Of a DNA stretch of 64,000 nucleotides, positions 34,401 through 44,716 are shown in pieces. Each line of letters begins with the position of its first letter. The first letter of the stretch is position 1. The stretch spans positions 88,532,295 through 88,596,294 of the forward strand of contig CM028378.1 of NCBI GenBank assembly GCA_013146195.2, given 5' to 3'. The notes beneath the pieces are model-generated. The model was not told where the DNA came from, searched no databases, and saw only the letters and a program-made list of their open reading frames with translations. The translations under genes and the position numbers were made by a program. The DNA is from Codonopsis lanceolata. Lineage: Eukaryota > Streptophyta > Magnoliopsida > Asterales > Campanulaceae.

Positions 34401-37400
34401 TATGGGTTAAACAAAAAGCTTTAGGTGTCAGGAAGGTTTTGGGGGTGTCTGGTTCAGGATATGAGGATCAGATCCTGAATTTATCCTGGATTTACTTCTG
34501 GACATCGAGAAGAAGTGGAGATCATCAGGGGGAGACAGCTGCAAGAGGCTGAACAAAACTAGGGAGAAAGGTAAAAGGGAGCTTAAACAGTTGTGCAGCT
34601 TTCTTAATGCCGACATGTTCCTGTGCCAGGAAGGGGGGGAAAGAAGGAGGAAAAAAATTGTTTAATATGCATCTAAGAATTGTTACCTGGAATGTGTGGG
34701 AACTTAATGATGTAAATAAAAGAACACTGATAAAAGGATTGATCAGGAGATGGAAACTGAATGTTGTTTGTCTTCAAGAAACGAAAATGGTGAAGGTTGA
34801 TGTCAGCATCATTGATAGTGTTTGGAGTGCTAGAGGGATGGATTGGGTTCACTTAGGTTCTGTAAGGGCTGCTGGGGGGGTGTTAGTTATGTGGGACAGA
34901 AGTGTTCTGTCGAAAGTCGACTCATCGCTGGGAGAATTCTCAGTTTCGTGTTTGCTGAAGACTTTGGATAATAGCAGAGATTGGCTTTTTACAGGGGTTT
35001 ACGGGCCGTGTAGCACTGCTGCTAGGGAGAGATTTTGGGTAGAATTAAAGGATACAAAGGCTAGATGGGATGTGCCATGGTGTGTAGGGGGTGACTTTAA
35101 TGCGGTTAGATTCCCTCACGAACGTTCTGGTTCTCGTATCTATTCTAGAGAAATGATGGAATTTAATGATTTCATTAATGAGATGGAGTTGGTGGATCTT
35201 GCTTTGGTAGGGAGTGATTTCACGTGGTTTAGAAATGGGGAGCGTCATCAATTTTCGAGAATTGATAGATTCTTAATTTCAGGGGATTGGGAAGGCTGCT
35301 TTAGTGGTTCTGCTGTTTACCAAGGCTATCATCAGATCATGTGCCTTTGCTTCTTGAGTGCGGCGGTAGTTCTAAAGGGAAAACTCCTTTTCGGTTTGAG
35401 AATATGTGGTTAAAAGAGCCCGGGTTTCTGGATTGGGTGAAGGCTAGATGGGATTCTTACTTGGTGGCAGGTGATCCGAGTTTCAGAATAGCTAGAAAAC
35501 TAGAAAACTGAAGTTACTTACGGAGGATTTAAAAGTTTGGAATAGAGAGGTTTTTGGAAAGGTGGAGTTTAAAATCAAATACATTACAGGATGAGATATG
35601 CAGGTTGGATGAGAGAGCAGGGGATGGTTTATTGGATGAGGCAGAAGAGTCCCTTAGGGTGTAGTTGAAACAGGAGTTGAAGAGTCTTCTTATTCGTGAA
35701 GAGATCTGTTGGAGACAAAAGTCGCGGGTGCAGTGGTTAAAGGAGGGAGATAGTAATACCAAGTTCTTTCACAGGAAGGCAAAGATTCGTGGAGCAACAA
35801 AAAAAAAAGTTCTGTCCAGATTGAAGATGTGCTGCTAGAAGATGAGGCAGAGATTTAAGGTTGGCATCACGAATTTTTATAGGCGACAGTATGAGGAAAG
35901 TGGGGATGGGAGACCAAATCTGGATGGAATTGACTTTGACAGAATTAGTGCTGATGACTCGGCAGTGCTGGAGCTTCCCTTTTCGGTTGAGGAAGTGGCA
36001 GCAGTGTTACGTAAGATGGAGGGAGATAAAGCCCCAGGTCCCGATGGGCTTTCTATGACATTTTTTCAGCATTGTTGGGAGGTGATTAAGGGGGTATCAT
36101 GGAGGTGTTTCAGTTTTTTCATTCTAGTATGAGATTTGAAAAAGTCTTAATGCTGCCTTCATAGCCTTGATTCCAAAAAAGAGTGGTGCGACTGATTTGA
36201 AAGACTTTCGACCGATTAGCTTGGTTGGTGGCACTTACAAGCTTATCTCCAAAGTGCTAGCCCAAAGAATGAAAATGGTAATGGGCAGGATTATTTCGGC
36301 GTCGCAGCACGCATTTGTGATGGATAGAGAGATTTTGGATGCATCTTTTATTGCCATTGAAGTCGTGGACGACAGGTTGAAAAGTGGTGTTCCGGGGTGA
36401 TTGTGTAAGTTGGATATCGAGAAAGCTTATGATAATGTGAACTGGGACTTTTTGCTATACATGTTGGAAAGGATGGGGTTTGGTATTAAATGGATCCAAT
36501 GGGTCCGATTCTCCATCTCTACGGTACGCTTCTCTGTTTTGGTGAATGGGGAACCATCGGGGTTTTTTTCAAGCTCGAGGGGCTTGCGTCAAGGTGACCC
36601 TTTGTCCCCGTTTCTGTTTATTGTCGTTATGGAGGCTCTTAGCAGGATGTTAGAGAAGGTCTGGAAGGTGTTATAAGTGGTTTCAAGGTGGGGAGGAGAG
36701 GGGAGAGGGAGGTGTCGGTTTCCCATCTTTTGTTGATGACATGTTGGTTTTTTGCGGTGCAGATAGGGCTCAATTGGGGTATCTACGATTGGTATTATTA
36801 TTCTTTCAAGCAGTTTCGGGGCTTCGAATTAACATTTCCAAGAGTGTAATTATTCCTGTAGGGGTTGTGGAAAATGTTGGGATCTAGCTTCATTCTTTGG
36901 GTGCAAGTCTGCTTTTCGTCCTTCCTATTATCATAAGCTTTCTCGATTGGAGATTGAGTCAGTTGTGCAGCTCTTAGGGAGGCTTCAAGAGCAGAATACA
37001 GACTGGTTGGGGGATAAGGTGGTATGGAAAGGTACATGGGGTCCTTTTTTTCAGTCAAATTGTATCATCTCAAGCTTCTCAACTGTGGCAGAACTTCCTT
37101 CCCTTGAAGAGCAGTTTGGAACTCTCAAGCCCCTAAGAGAGTGGCTTTCTTCATGTGGGAAGTGACTCATGAAGCTATCCTAACCGGAGACAATTTGCGG
37201 AAACGTAACATGGTTTTTGTCGAATAGGTGTTATTTGTGCAAGGCTAGTGAGGAGAGTGTGATTTGTGAACCATCTGCTCCTTCAATGTCAAGTGGCTAT
37301 CGAGTTATGGAATTTTGTGCTGGGACTGTTAAAGATGACTTGGGTCATGCCGAGGTCGATTATTGACCACGTTAGAAGAAACCGTTTTTGGGAGACAGCT

Positions 37401-40382
37401 CTTTTGTGAGTGTGATGGACTCTATGGAGGGAAAGAAACCATAGGGCCTTTGATAACGAGGAAATGTCACAGATCTGAAGAATTTGTTGGTTCGCACCCT
37501 TCATTTTTGGTGTTCCGAGGCAGATCACTCCACTCCCAGTCCTAACACTTCTATTGTAGATTTTGTAAATAGTATAGTTATTGGCTAATTCTTTTGGTAA
37601 GGTATACTCCTAGTGTACAAAGGACGCATCACCTATTTTGATGCATTTTTATATAATTATTACTTATCAAAAAATATTGATGCTTGTTGTGGTATATTTA
37701 GTTCGTTTCACTAGAATGAGCATACTTGGCTTTTTTTTTCTATTGCCAGGTGGCCCAAGAAAACTGGAGACTAGCTGGAGTCAGGACCCCGTTTTATTTC
37801 AAACTTGGAAAGATGGTTGCACTGGGTATAATCGTATAAGCCTGAATCTAACCCCCCCCCCCCTTCTTAATAAATAGGAAAAAAATATGGCCTTCTCTAC
37901 TTTTATCAACATGACAACTTGTGCAATTTGATATCTCTCCTTGCACACTGACTTTTGAACAAAAGGGAACAGCAATTTCCAAGATTTCTTAAATCCCACC
38001 AATGTTTTTTATTAGTCTCTACCAGTTATTTTTCCGTTTTTCCTACTTGTTCTCTCCTATAAGTTTTTGTTGAATTGTTAAACCATTAGGTATCCACTTA
38101 TAGATGCAAATATGAAAGAATTATCAACCACGGGGTTCATGTCAAACCGCGGTCGACAGGTACATCGAATGTCAAATTCACATTTCATTTTACTTTTGTG
38201 GATAATGTATTCTGATATGAAGCAACCAATTCATTCTGTTTGCATGAGTCATTGCGTGTTGAGTAGAAAGGTCATTGTTTGAACTTGTTCCTCACCCCCA
38301 AACCCTAGGAAAAAATAAATTAAAGGCAAAAGGCACCTTTGAACCACTGATATTTTCAAAACCTCGCAAATGCCACTTAACTCTCAATTTATGCAAATGG
38401 GCCATTTTACTGAGTTTATGACCCCAATATGCTTGCCCCATTTATGGATGGCGGTTGGACTTATCCATCAAATTTACCCTTCAAAATTATTAATATGCCA
38501 TTAACCCTCAACTTGTGCACTGCATATGCTCTTAAACAAAAAAAATTAAAATCTTTTCTCTCATTTTTTTATTTTTTATTTTTAGTTTTTTTAATTCCTC
38601 TATATGTGTTACCACTCTCTCCACTCCCCATTATCTTTTCCAGCCACAATTCCCTGCAATTCAACAATGAAGTGTCTTTAACACTACAAAAACAAATCTA
38701 GAGGCAAAGAGGGGAAGCGACCAGACGGAAGCAAAGAGTGGCTGTGGGCTTGCAACGATGGCGCTGGAGGCATGGAAGTAGGCAGCACTCCTTGATGCCA
38801 TTGTGAGCCTCCTAATTTGACTGTGGTGTCAAGGAGTTGTGTTCCGGCTGACGGCTGTCAACGGCTAGGCTTCTGGTTTTGGTGAACGCGAGTTAGGGTT
38901 CTGGTGGTTATGTGGAGAAGTTCATCATATATTTTCCAGGAGAATTGAGGTTCCTTATTATTAATCATTTATGTAGCATGTGAACTGCACATGAGCTGAG
39001 GTAGGGGCATAGTTGTCGTAGAAAAGGGTGAATTAGGATGCTCACTAGTTAAAGGAAAAATTCTAGCTACCATCCAAAAATGGGGAAAAACTGGGGCCAT
39101 ATATTCAGTGTAGTGGCCTAATGTTTAAATAGAGAGTTTGTTGGCCTGAAAGTGCCTATTGCCATGAAAACATTCTTGAATCTTAGTTTCCATTGCCATC
39201 TTGGTCAAGCATGTGGGAAAGGCAAGAAACATATAACTGTAAACATTTCTTTTCATTGAGGTGCAAAACAAAATATGACAAGAAGGCCCTTTGGGCCACA
39301 ACACTTTTCATGAATATTTTGTACACTATCCTACATGACTCCTCTATCTTCGATTAACACCACCTCATCTGGGATCTCATAGTTACTTAATTTTCCTTAG
39401 ATATTTCATCTTACTTCTCCACAAATTACTCCTATCATCAATCTTTGCTCTCTCCCACTCTCTCTTTTTTCCCCCTCAAGAATTATAGATGGAGGGATTT
39501 GTAGCACCAACTGAAGATGGTGTACCTGAGTGCGAATTTAGGGGTGATGATGGAGTAATTTGCCCTCTGTAATAGGTTTGATGGGGGCATGATGTTGTTG
39601 CTGAAGAAGATTTGTAATTTGTACGGCTGGAAGAAAATTACATTGCATCAATTGGCTGCACATGACGAAGACTAAATTAGTCAACTGTGCTTTTGTTCAA
39701 GTTGACCACTGAGATTATTTGACTGATTTTGCTCCTTGGTGTTTGATCTGAGTCCTGTGGTAGGGGCAAAGTAGTAATATATCAAGCAATGATTGGCATT
39801 ACACACCACGGACTGCTTAGGGAAAGCAGTGTGGAGGAGAATGATGGCAAACTAGGCTTTCTTGGGAGAGGACAGGTAATTGCGGTAGAACCTGGTTGTA
39901 CGAGTACGGGTTTGTAAGCCACATGTCGCTATTGTGGGGACCATCCACAATTCCCATTCACATACACCAAGTTGCAGCATTGCTCGTGGGTTTGGTTGTT
40001 CTATAGGTGATTTTACGGTGGGGAGCAAAGGATAAAGCAAGGATTCAAAATGTGAAGTTAGGCTATTGTTTCAGTTGGTGGATTATAAATTGGATGTCAT
40101 AATTACAAATTGAGGAAAATGGCTAGGGAAGAATATAGTTGAGGGTGGAGTGGTGTAGCATACTTTTTTGGGAAAAATACTAAAAAGCCCCATCAAAAAA
40201 TTCTCATATCCAAAAGTCCCAAAAATAATTCTTGTATTCAAAAAGTCCTAAAATCATAATTTTAATACCAAAAAGTTCAAAACTTAACATGTCTACAAAC
40301 ACCGTTATGTTAAAAGCTTTCATTTGGATGAAAATTTATTTTTCTTTTCAATTATGACAATGATGAGAAGAATTATATTGAA

Positions 40383-40415
<33 letters not shown>

Positions 40416-43400
40416 TACTACTATTATTATTATTATTATAACAATAATACTATTATTATAATAGTAATATTATTATCTAACATTAGTATTAAATAACAAA
40501 AATCTATTTACGAAATTCATTTCACAATGATCCAAAACAACTACTCAATCTCTAAAATCTAAAATTAATCTTTTCATACTAAGATTTAAAAAGTTAACCT
40601 TTTATGAAATTGTGGTAGTAATATTAGTCATAGTAGTGATAATAATGATATTTATACATTTACCATTATCAAAAAAAATAATGATAACAATATAATATTA
40701 TTAATATTATTATTATTTATTATTAATAATAACATTATTAATAACAATAATAATATTAATAGCATTTTTTAAATATTATTGTTATTACTAATAGTAAGTT
40801 ATTTGTTTGTGGTGTTGTTGTTTTTATTATTATTATTATTATTAATTTTATTATTAATATATTATCTAAAATATTGAATCATTAAAATAATTGAAGGTTA
40901 AAAATAAGTTTTCTTTCAAATAAAACCTCATACTCTAACGATGTTAGAAGAAGCGTTAAGTTTTGGACATTTTGGTATTAAAAGTTTAATTTTGAGACTT
41001 TTTAGATGGAAGAATAATTTTTGGGACTTTTTGGATATGAGATTTTGTGTGGGATTTTTTAGTATGTTTCCCTACTTTTTTCATTGCTCTCTCTCTCTCT
41101 ACTGGTTGTGGTGGTAGTATCCTTGAACAAGGATGGTTATGGTGGGATTTTCCATTCTTTTGCCCTCCTTTGAGAGTGATAAGTTTTTTCTTATAACAAC
41201 ATTAGTGTCGATCTCATGAAAAACTGTAATGGAGGTTAGGTTGTCTGGAGATTGGATATGAAATGCTGACTATTTAATGGTATCATTAGGCCTGAAATGG
41301 GATGGGTTGTTTGGAAGGGGTAATTTACTCGGGTAATGTTGTTACTTTAACACATTTTTGAACTGCAAAACTAACAGATGTTTGTAAGGGGGACAACCAG
41401 ATTGCTTCAACCTTTGGTGATTATTATAGGAAAAAGGTGTATGTTCAAGACCAGAACTCTTTTGAACCTATAAATAAACCATCAACATTTCTCTTTTACC
41501 TTTTTATAAAATGTTTAGGGCAATCATGCACATTTTCTGACGTACAAAAGCTCTACTTAACTAATCTATACTTGCAGATTGTTTGCTCTTTTCTTGTCCG
41601 AGACATGGGAATTGACTGGCGCATGGGAGCTGAATGGTTTGAGACATGTCCTTTTGGATTATGACCCATGTTCTAATTATGGTAATTGGACCTATGGCGC
41701 AGGCAAGTTACTTCATTATATCCTACTTTCCCATTGTTTTGTGTATATATATATATATATATTTTTTCTCTTTTTTTCTTGTATGTTCATTTCTCTTTTT
41801 TTTTTTCTTGTATGTTCATTTGTTTGCTTTAATTGACGGCATTGGCATGCATACTTTAAAGGATTTTTGTTAAAACTAAAAAGCAGATAACCACATGTGG
41901 TTCTCTTGTGCAGATCACCCCCATATTAACAGGCACATAACCCACACATGAATTTTTGGGGGCTGCATCCATGAACCATATTAAGTTGACAAGTAACTGA
42001 CCAGTGAGCCCTTCACTTGCACTACCAAGAAATCCTAGGTTCATTTGTCTATTATTTATTTATTTGCATTTATTTTATATCACACTCTGAGACCTGTGTA
42101 TATATAATCACACCAGTTTCATGGTGCCATTTACCCTGTTCAATTTCCAAATCGCTGAATCTGCCTCTCCTTTTGTTGCATAACTTGGTCATGGTGGTGG
42201 AATTGATGTGGTGGTTGTAATAGATTAGCAGCTAAGACTCGGATCTGCAAACATGGTGTCCTCATCAGGATTATCGAATTGACGTAATCCCCCATATTTT
42301 CATAACCTGCGATTGTTAGGGTCTGAGATATGCCCTCGCTGGAGGGTATAAATTTAAAATAGCTGGAAGCCTGGGAGGAGGTTGGTGTTTCACAGATGGG
42401 AATCACGGAAGAAAGCGAAAAGGGAGCGAGAGTGTGGAGTAGTTAGGGTACTGGAGGGGACAGGTACTGTGCAGGATAGCCACTCTCGTATAGATGCTCA
42501 AGCCTTGCTTCTGTCTGCCCTCGTAATGAGGTATGATAAGTGTTTATACGGGGACTGCTCTAATGACGAACCATGTGCATTCCACACAATGCCGTGGCAT
42601 CTTTTTGTTGGTTGTCCATACAAGCCTTATCAGGAGCCATGTGGCCCTATGGGTAGATCCACTCTCAGTTCTCCCTTAGAACAGAACTAGCCCACGTGTG
42701 CCCAAACGAGTGGACCACGTGGCAGAGCTCTTTACTCTAGCCTCCAAATGATGATTCCCTAGTGGTCCCAAGCGCGGGGTGAGAACTTCTGCACAATTGA
42801 TGCGCAAGGTCCCCGCATGCATCTGCAGTGCCTTGACCTTGTCTTACCAAGGCATTTGCAATAAGGTAAGTATGGGATACTCCTGCGAGTGGTGTAGCAC
42901 TGGAGACGCACATGCCCTGAAATGCATATGCATGTCTCGTTGTGGTTTGGGAGTGGGGACCTATCCTATTGTTAGGAGAAATAAGAAATTAAGAACTAAA
43001 TAAATCTATGTGAGTGAGATTAAAATGGGGACCATAATAATAAACAAAAAGACACAATATTAGTAGCAACAGGAATAGTACTACCCAAAATAGACGCACT
43101 AGTTTTAACAAGGAGAACTCAAAACAGGAAAAGCGATGGAACAATAGTCCAAGTTAAATATTCCCCTATCACCAAATGGTTTACACAACATTCTTCTCTA
43201 GGTACTCCAAAGGATTACCAATTCATCACGAGAACACACTTTTGGATAACCAGAACACCAAATTTTCTAACCAGAGGGTGGATTCAACCAAACAACAATA
43301 ATACATGTATACAAGGAAGTGGGTTAGAGAATTTACCATATCTAGGAGCTGTGCAATGACCCGAACAATGGAAGCGGTTTATCATATCATTTGTATAAAG

Positions 43401-44716
43401 AATTCTCATATTTCTAGTGGCCCAAGCATGCTTTAATTATCTAATGGAGGATTTAGAGAGACCAAGCGCAGTTTCTAATTTGTGACCATGTTTGATGAAC
43501 CCTATTGGTTGACTTATATTCCTGATTTGGCGCCTGCCAAGTATGTTGGCTATAGTTTCCTTTTCATTATTGAGAAACCTAGCTGAACATATCATAATCC
43601 TTTCAGTTCTTTGTTGTAGGTGTTGGAAATGACCCCCGAGAGGATCGATACTTCAGCATTCCCAAGCAAGTAAGTGAACCAACTGTTTCAACGGGGCATT
43701 AGCTTGCTTTTCCTTTCTTTTTTCTTTTTTCTTAAATTGGGTTACAATAAATTAGCTAGGGAAGAAAGATAACGAGGAGAAAAAGGGAAAATGTGATACC
43801 ACAGATGCTTACACTAGTAAAGCCCGGACTTTTTAAGTTCTTGCAAATATTGGCAACTATTAGCTTACTGTTTTAAACAACATAAATTTCTAAGAATATG
43901 ATTTGGAAGTTAGTTTTCTACCCTGGACCCATCTTGATCAATTGACGGGAAGTTATAATATACTCCCTCCGGGCAAAGAGTCCACTATTCCATTTTGGGA
44001 TGTTTCACTTTAAGAGTTCACTTTCAAAAATTAAGGCATGAAAGTGTCATTTTATTTCTAATGAACTACTAAAAGTGTCATTTTCTTAGAAAGTTTTACT
44101 TTCAAACGGGACTATTTGGCCATAATAGAGGGAGTATGAAATACATTATTCAATATGGTGTCAAGGGAGGTTCACACGTGTGGTACAGTCCAATGGCTTA
44201 CACTTTACTGAGCATTGCATTGCCAGCCTATAAATGAGGGGGAGTGTTGAGGCTGAATAGCACACAGGGTAAATAGAGCCCTACTCTTCAATATATTAGA
44301 TCTTAGGCCCTCAAAAGAATATGTTTTGAACGGATCACCAAATTCAATAACGTATTAGACCCATACGAACCTCTATGGATGTAGGGTTTGTCTAACTTAC
44401 TAATCTCTACAATTTTTGTCATTGGTTAACGGAATATCTTAAATTAAATGGGTTTTTCTGATCCAGTTGTTGTATATTGCAGGCTCAAAGTTATGATCCG
44501 AAAGGAGAGTACGTAGCATACTGGTTGCCAAAGCTGAAGTCTCTTCCGAAAGAGAAAAGAAACTTTCCTGGCGCACTAATGTACATTAAGCCTGTTGTTG
44601 CTCTTAAGTTTGGGAATGCAAACATGACTAGCGGCAAGGCCATAGCTTCGGGGGCAAGGCAAGACAAGACACGTCAAGCCAAGCCAAGCGTGAGGAAAAC
44701 AAATGGAAGAACTTGA
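22008..44716 (+). CDS. CRYD: Cryptochrome DASH (CRY3/CRYD), 13 exons, with apparent frameshifts
   Basis: Organellar blue-light flavoprotein of the photolyase/cryptochrome family; plant CRY-DASH binds FAD and an antenna pterin and repairs cyclobutane dimers in single-stranded DNA. Exons: 22008-22478, 25153-25292, 25402-25614, 25717-25845, 25961-26035, 29714-29830, 29928-29974, 31730-31806, 37750-37825, 38090-38159, 41578-41702, 43620-43669, 44483-44716 (TGA). Landmarks in order: IVWFRNDLRILDNEA (exon 1), LIWGSTMYHMDDLPF (3), KGLKFTGGESAAL (5), TRNGMLGPDYSTKFSPWLAS (6), LFELIWRDYFRFLSIKQGNS (8), YPLIDANMKELSTTGFMSNR (10), DWRMGAEWFETC and NYGNWTYGAG (11), GNDPREDRYFSIPKQ (12). Length would be about 550-606 residues, usual for the family. 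All splice phases agree except that single extra bases break the frame in exon 1, at the exon 4 end and in exon 11. Introns 5 and 11 begin with GC. As read it is not translatable; recent pseudogene or assembly error. Confidence 0.93.
22552..22805. mobile_element. Stowaway-like MITE in CRY-DASH intron 1
   Basis: Left end CTCCATAGTCCCAAATTGAG and right end CCTGAAACGAAGGGAG followed by TA. The ends are only moderately inverse and the left TA is not clear, so boundaries are approximate. The middle is AT-rich non-coding sequence. Confidence 0.5.
22996..23175. mobile_element. Stowaway-like MITE in intron 1
   Basis: About 180 bp, ends CTCTTCCCGTTCCGTGCAAA and GCTCGGAATGATGGGAG, flanked by TA on both sides (22,994-22,995 and 23,176-23,177). 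TA duplication and a CTCCCTCCGT-type inverted end are the Stowaway/Mariner-MITE hallmark. Confidence 0.7.
23575..23817. mobile_element. Stowaway-like MITE in intron 1
   Basis: Left end CTCCCTCCATTTCGCCCAAA, right end TTTGCTCAGAACGGAGAGAG (inverse), flanked by TA at 23,573-23,574 and 23,818-23,819. 243 bp, non-coding. Confidence 0.85.
23955..24415. mobile_element. Foldback (long inverted repeat) element in intron 1
   Basis: Left arm about 23,955-24,058 (TTTCAATTTAATTATGCCAC, TTTTTCTTTCTAA, TCATTTTCAATCCAACC) is matched inversely by about 24,290-24,400 (GTGGCATGGTTAAATTGAAA, TTAGAAAGAAAAAC). Arms of about 100 bp, loop about 230 bp. No target-site duplication identified. Confidence 0.6.
25717..26035 (+). 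CDS. CRYD: CRY-DASH exons 4 and 5 with a misfitting junction and a GC donor
   Basis: Exon 4 (25,717-25,845) reads from AVESKSKIRGC to ISQLGLNEEKE. Exon 5 (25,961-26,035) reads VSKGLKFTGGESAALTRVHE onward to FWNK. The joined protein needs the exon 4 codon GAA followed directly by GTT. The donor sequence is GAA|GGTTAC, one base too many: using the available GT leaves an extra G and creates a TAG at once in exon 5. Exon 5 is followed by AAG|GCAAGA, a GC-type donor with otherwise strong consensus. Confidence 0.85.
27797..27930 (+). mobile_element. tRNA-derived SINE in CRY-DASH intron 5
   Basis: An RNA polymerase III A-box-like ACTCGAGTGGTAA (about 27,812-27,824) and a B box GGGTTCGAGTC (27,855-27,865) lie at tRNA spacing. 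An A-rich tail ends the element. It is flanked by a diverged 14-bp direct repeat, CTTTAATATTTTCA (27,783-27,796) and CTTCAATATCTTCA (27,931-27,944), 12 of 14 identical, as expected of an old target-primed insertion. Confidence 0.75.
28241..28942. mobile_element. Inverted-repeat element (probable hAT/PIF-type MITE) in intron 5
   Basis: Left end GGGCTTGTTTGTCGTGGCTT is roughly inverse to the right end AAAAGATGTAACAAACGAGC. Both ends are rich in AGCCAAAAG/CTTTTGGCT motifs. No convincing target-site duplication, so superfamily is open. Confidence 0.45.
32368..34318 (+). pseudogene. LINE ORF1 (DUF4283-type), broken
   Basis: Three open blocks in different frames. The first (to 32,607) contains NRSGRYFRVAVKGPGRQK. 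The central block 32,743-33,387 is typical of plant LINE ORF1: AEKLFLFVFPSKEEAGRFLS, WSPFACCHRKGRKPTSAWIR, GLPIHLWGSKVFRAIGDLCG, and VETKAVGRIR. The third is the acidic linker 34,001-34,318. This family has an RNA-binding-like DUF4283 domain that packages the LINE RNA. No zinc knuckle is visible. Confidence 0.75.
34607..37560 (+). pseudogene. LINE ORF2: endonuclease, reverse transcriptase, zf-RVT, broken
   Basis: AP endonuclease 34,676-35,390: RIVTWNVWELN, CLQETKM, GGDFNAVRF, SRIDRFLISGDW; the expected terminal SDH is missing. Reverse transcriptase 35,842-36,830 in pieces: GDKAPGPDGLSMTFFQHCW, FRPISLVGGTYKLISKVLA, CKLDIEKAYDNVNWDFL, GLRQGDPLSPFLFIVVMEAL, then the catalytic motif as VDDMLVFC after a one-base loss. 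Sequence from about 36,890 to 37,100 is shortened. The zf-RVT segment near 37,215-37,290 has CYLCKASEES and LLLQCQ. TGA at 36,398-36,400 and other stops interrupt it. Confidence 0.9.
38170..40150. other. CRY-DASH intron 10, left part, no gene recognised
   Basis: Non-coding sequence between the exon 10 donor (38,160) and the MULE-type element at 40,170. It contains GC-richer stretches around 38,700-38,900 and 39,850-40,000 with no extended frame and no protein similarity that I recognise. Confidence 0.5.
40170..41072. mobile_element. MULE-type non-autonomous element with 9-bp TSD
   Basis: Terminal inverted repeats of about 145 bp: left GGGAAAAATACTAAAAAGCC, right end inverse GGGAAACATACTAAAAAATC. 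They continue through TCATATCCAAAAGTCCCAAA and TTTTAATACCAAAAAG in both arms. A perfect 9-bp duplication TACTTTTTT flanks it (40,161-40,169 and 41,073-41,081). Long TIRs plus a 9-bp TSD are the Mutator-like signature. The interior is AT-rich with an (ATT)n run at 40,383-40,440 and no ORF. It lies in CRY-DASH intron 10. Confidence 0.92.
41578..41702 (+). CDS. CRYD: CRY-DASH exon 11 with +1 frameshift and GC donor
   Basis: Starts IVCSFLVRDMGIDWRMGAEW in one frame through FETC, then must continue one base later as LLDYDPCSNYGNWTYGAG. The sequence TGTCCTTTTGG at 41,647-41,657 has one C (or T) more than needed. Read as is, the frame ends at TGA 41,662. The exon length, 125, is one more than the phase of its neighbours requires. 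The donor is GCAG|GCAAGT, a GC-AG intron. Confidence 0.9.
41710..43610. other. CRY-DASH intron 11
   Basis: 1,917-bp intron with GC donor at 41,703 and TAG acceptor at 43,619. It includes a (TA)n run at about 41,740-41,762 and a GC-richer stretch at 42,380-43,000 with an open frame of 102 codons that I do not recognise and do not call as a gene. Confidence 0.5.
43973..44134. mobile_element. Stowaway-like MITE in CRY-DASH intron 12
   Basis: Ends CTCCCTCCGGGCAAAGAGTC and GGCCATAATAGAGGGAG, flanked by TA (43,971-43,972 and 44,135-44,136). 162 bp. Confidence 0.8.
44483..44716 (+). CDS. CRYD: CRY-DASH exon 13 (C-terminus)
   Basis: Begins after TTGCAG and reads AQSYDPKGEYVAYWLPKLKS, then LPKEKRNFPG. 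It ends in a basic, Lys/Arg-rich tail before TGA at 44,714-44,716. The basic, low-complexity tail is usual for plant CRY-DASH. It joins exon 12 in phase 0. Confidence 0.92.
   Translation, partial: AQSYDPKGEYVAYWLPKLKSLPKEKRNFPGALMYIKPVVALKFGNANMTSGKAIASGARQDKTRQAKPSVRKTNGRT

Larger units (their letters stand above)
32153..37674 (+). mobile_element. L1-type LINE (truncated and decayed) in CRY-DASH intron 8
   Basis: Sense orientation relative to the gene. Order: an ORF1 region, ORF2 with AP endonuclease, reverse transcriptase and a C-terminal zinc knuckle, then a 3' tail ending CTTATCAAAAAA at 37,674. A possible 8-bp target-site duplication TATTGATG occurs at 32,145-32,152 and 37,675-37,682; it is short and not certain. 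Without it, intron 8 would be about 420 bp. Many stops, frameshifts and an internal deletion near 36,890 make it inactive. Confidence 0.85.

Noticed and set aside
32245..34616. Minus-strand frames across the LINE ORF1
   Set aside because: Antisense shadows of the ORF1 region with no family features.
42382..42690. 102-codon frame in CRY-DASH intron 11
   Set aside because: Cys-rich but no known pattern, no splice or promoter context, and it lies within an intron; insufficient support.
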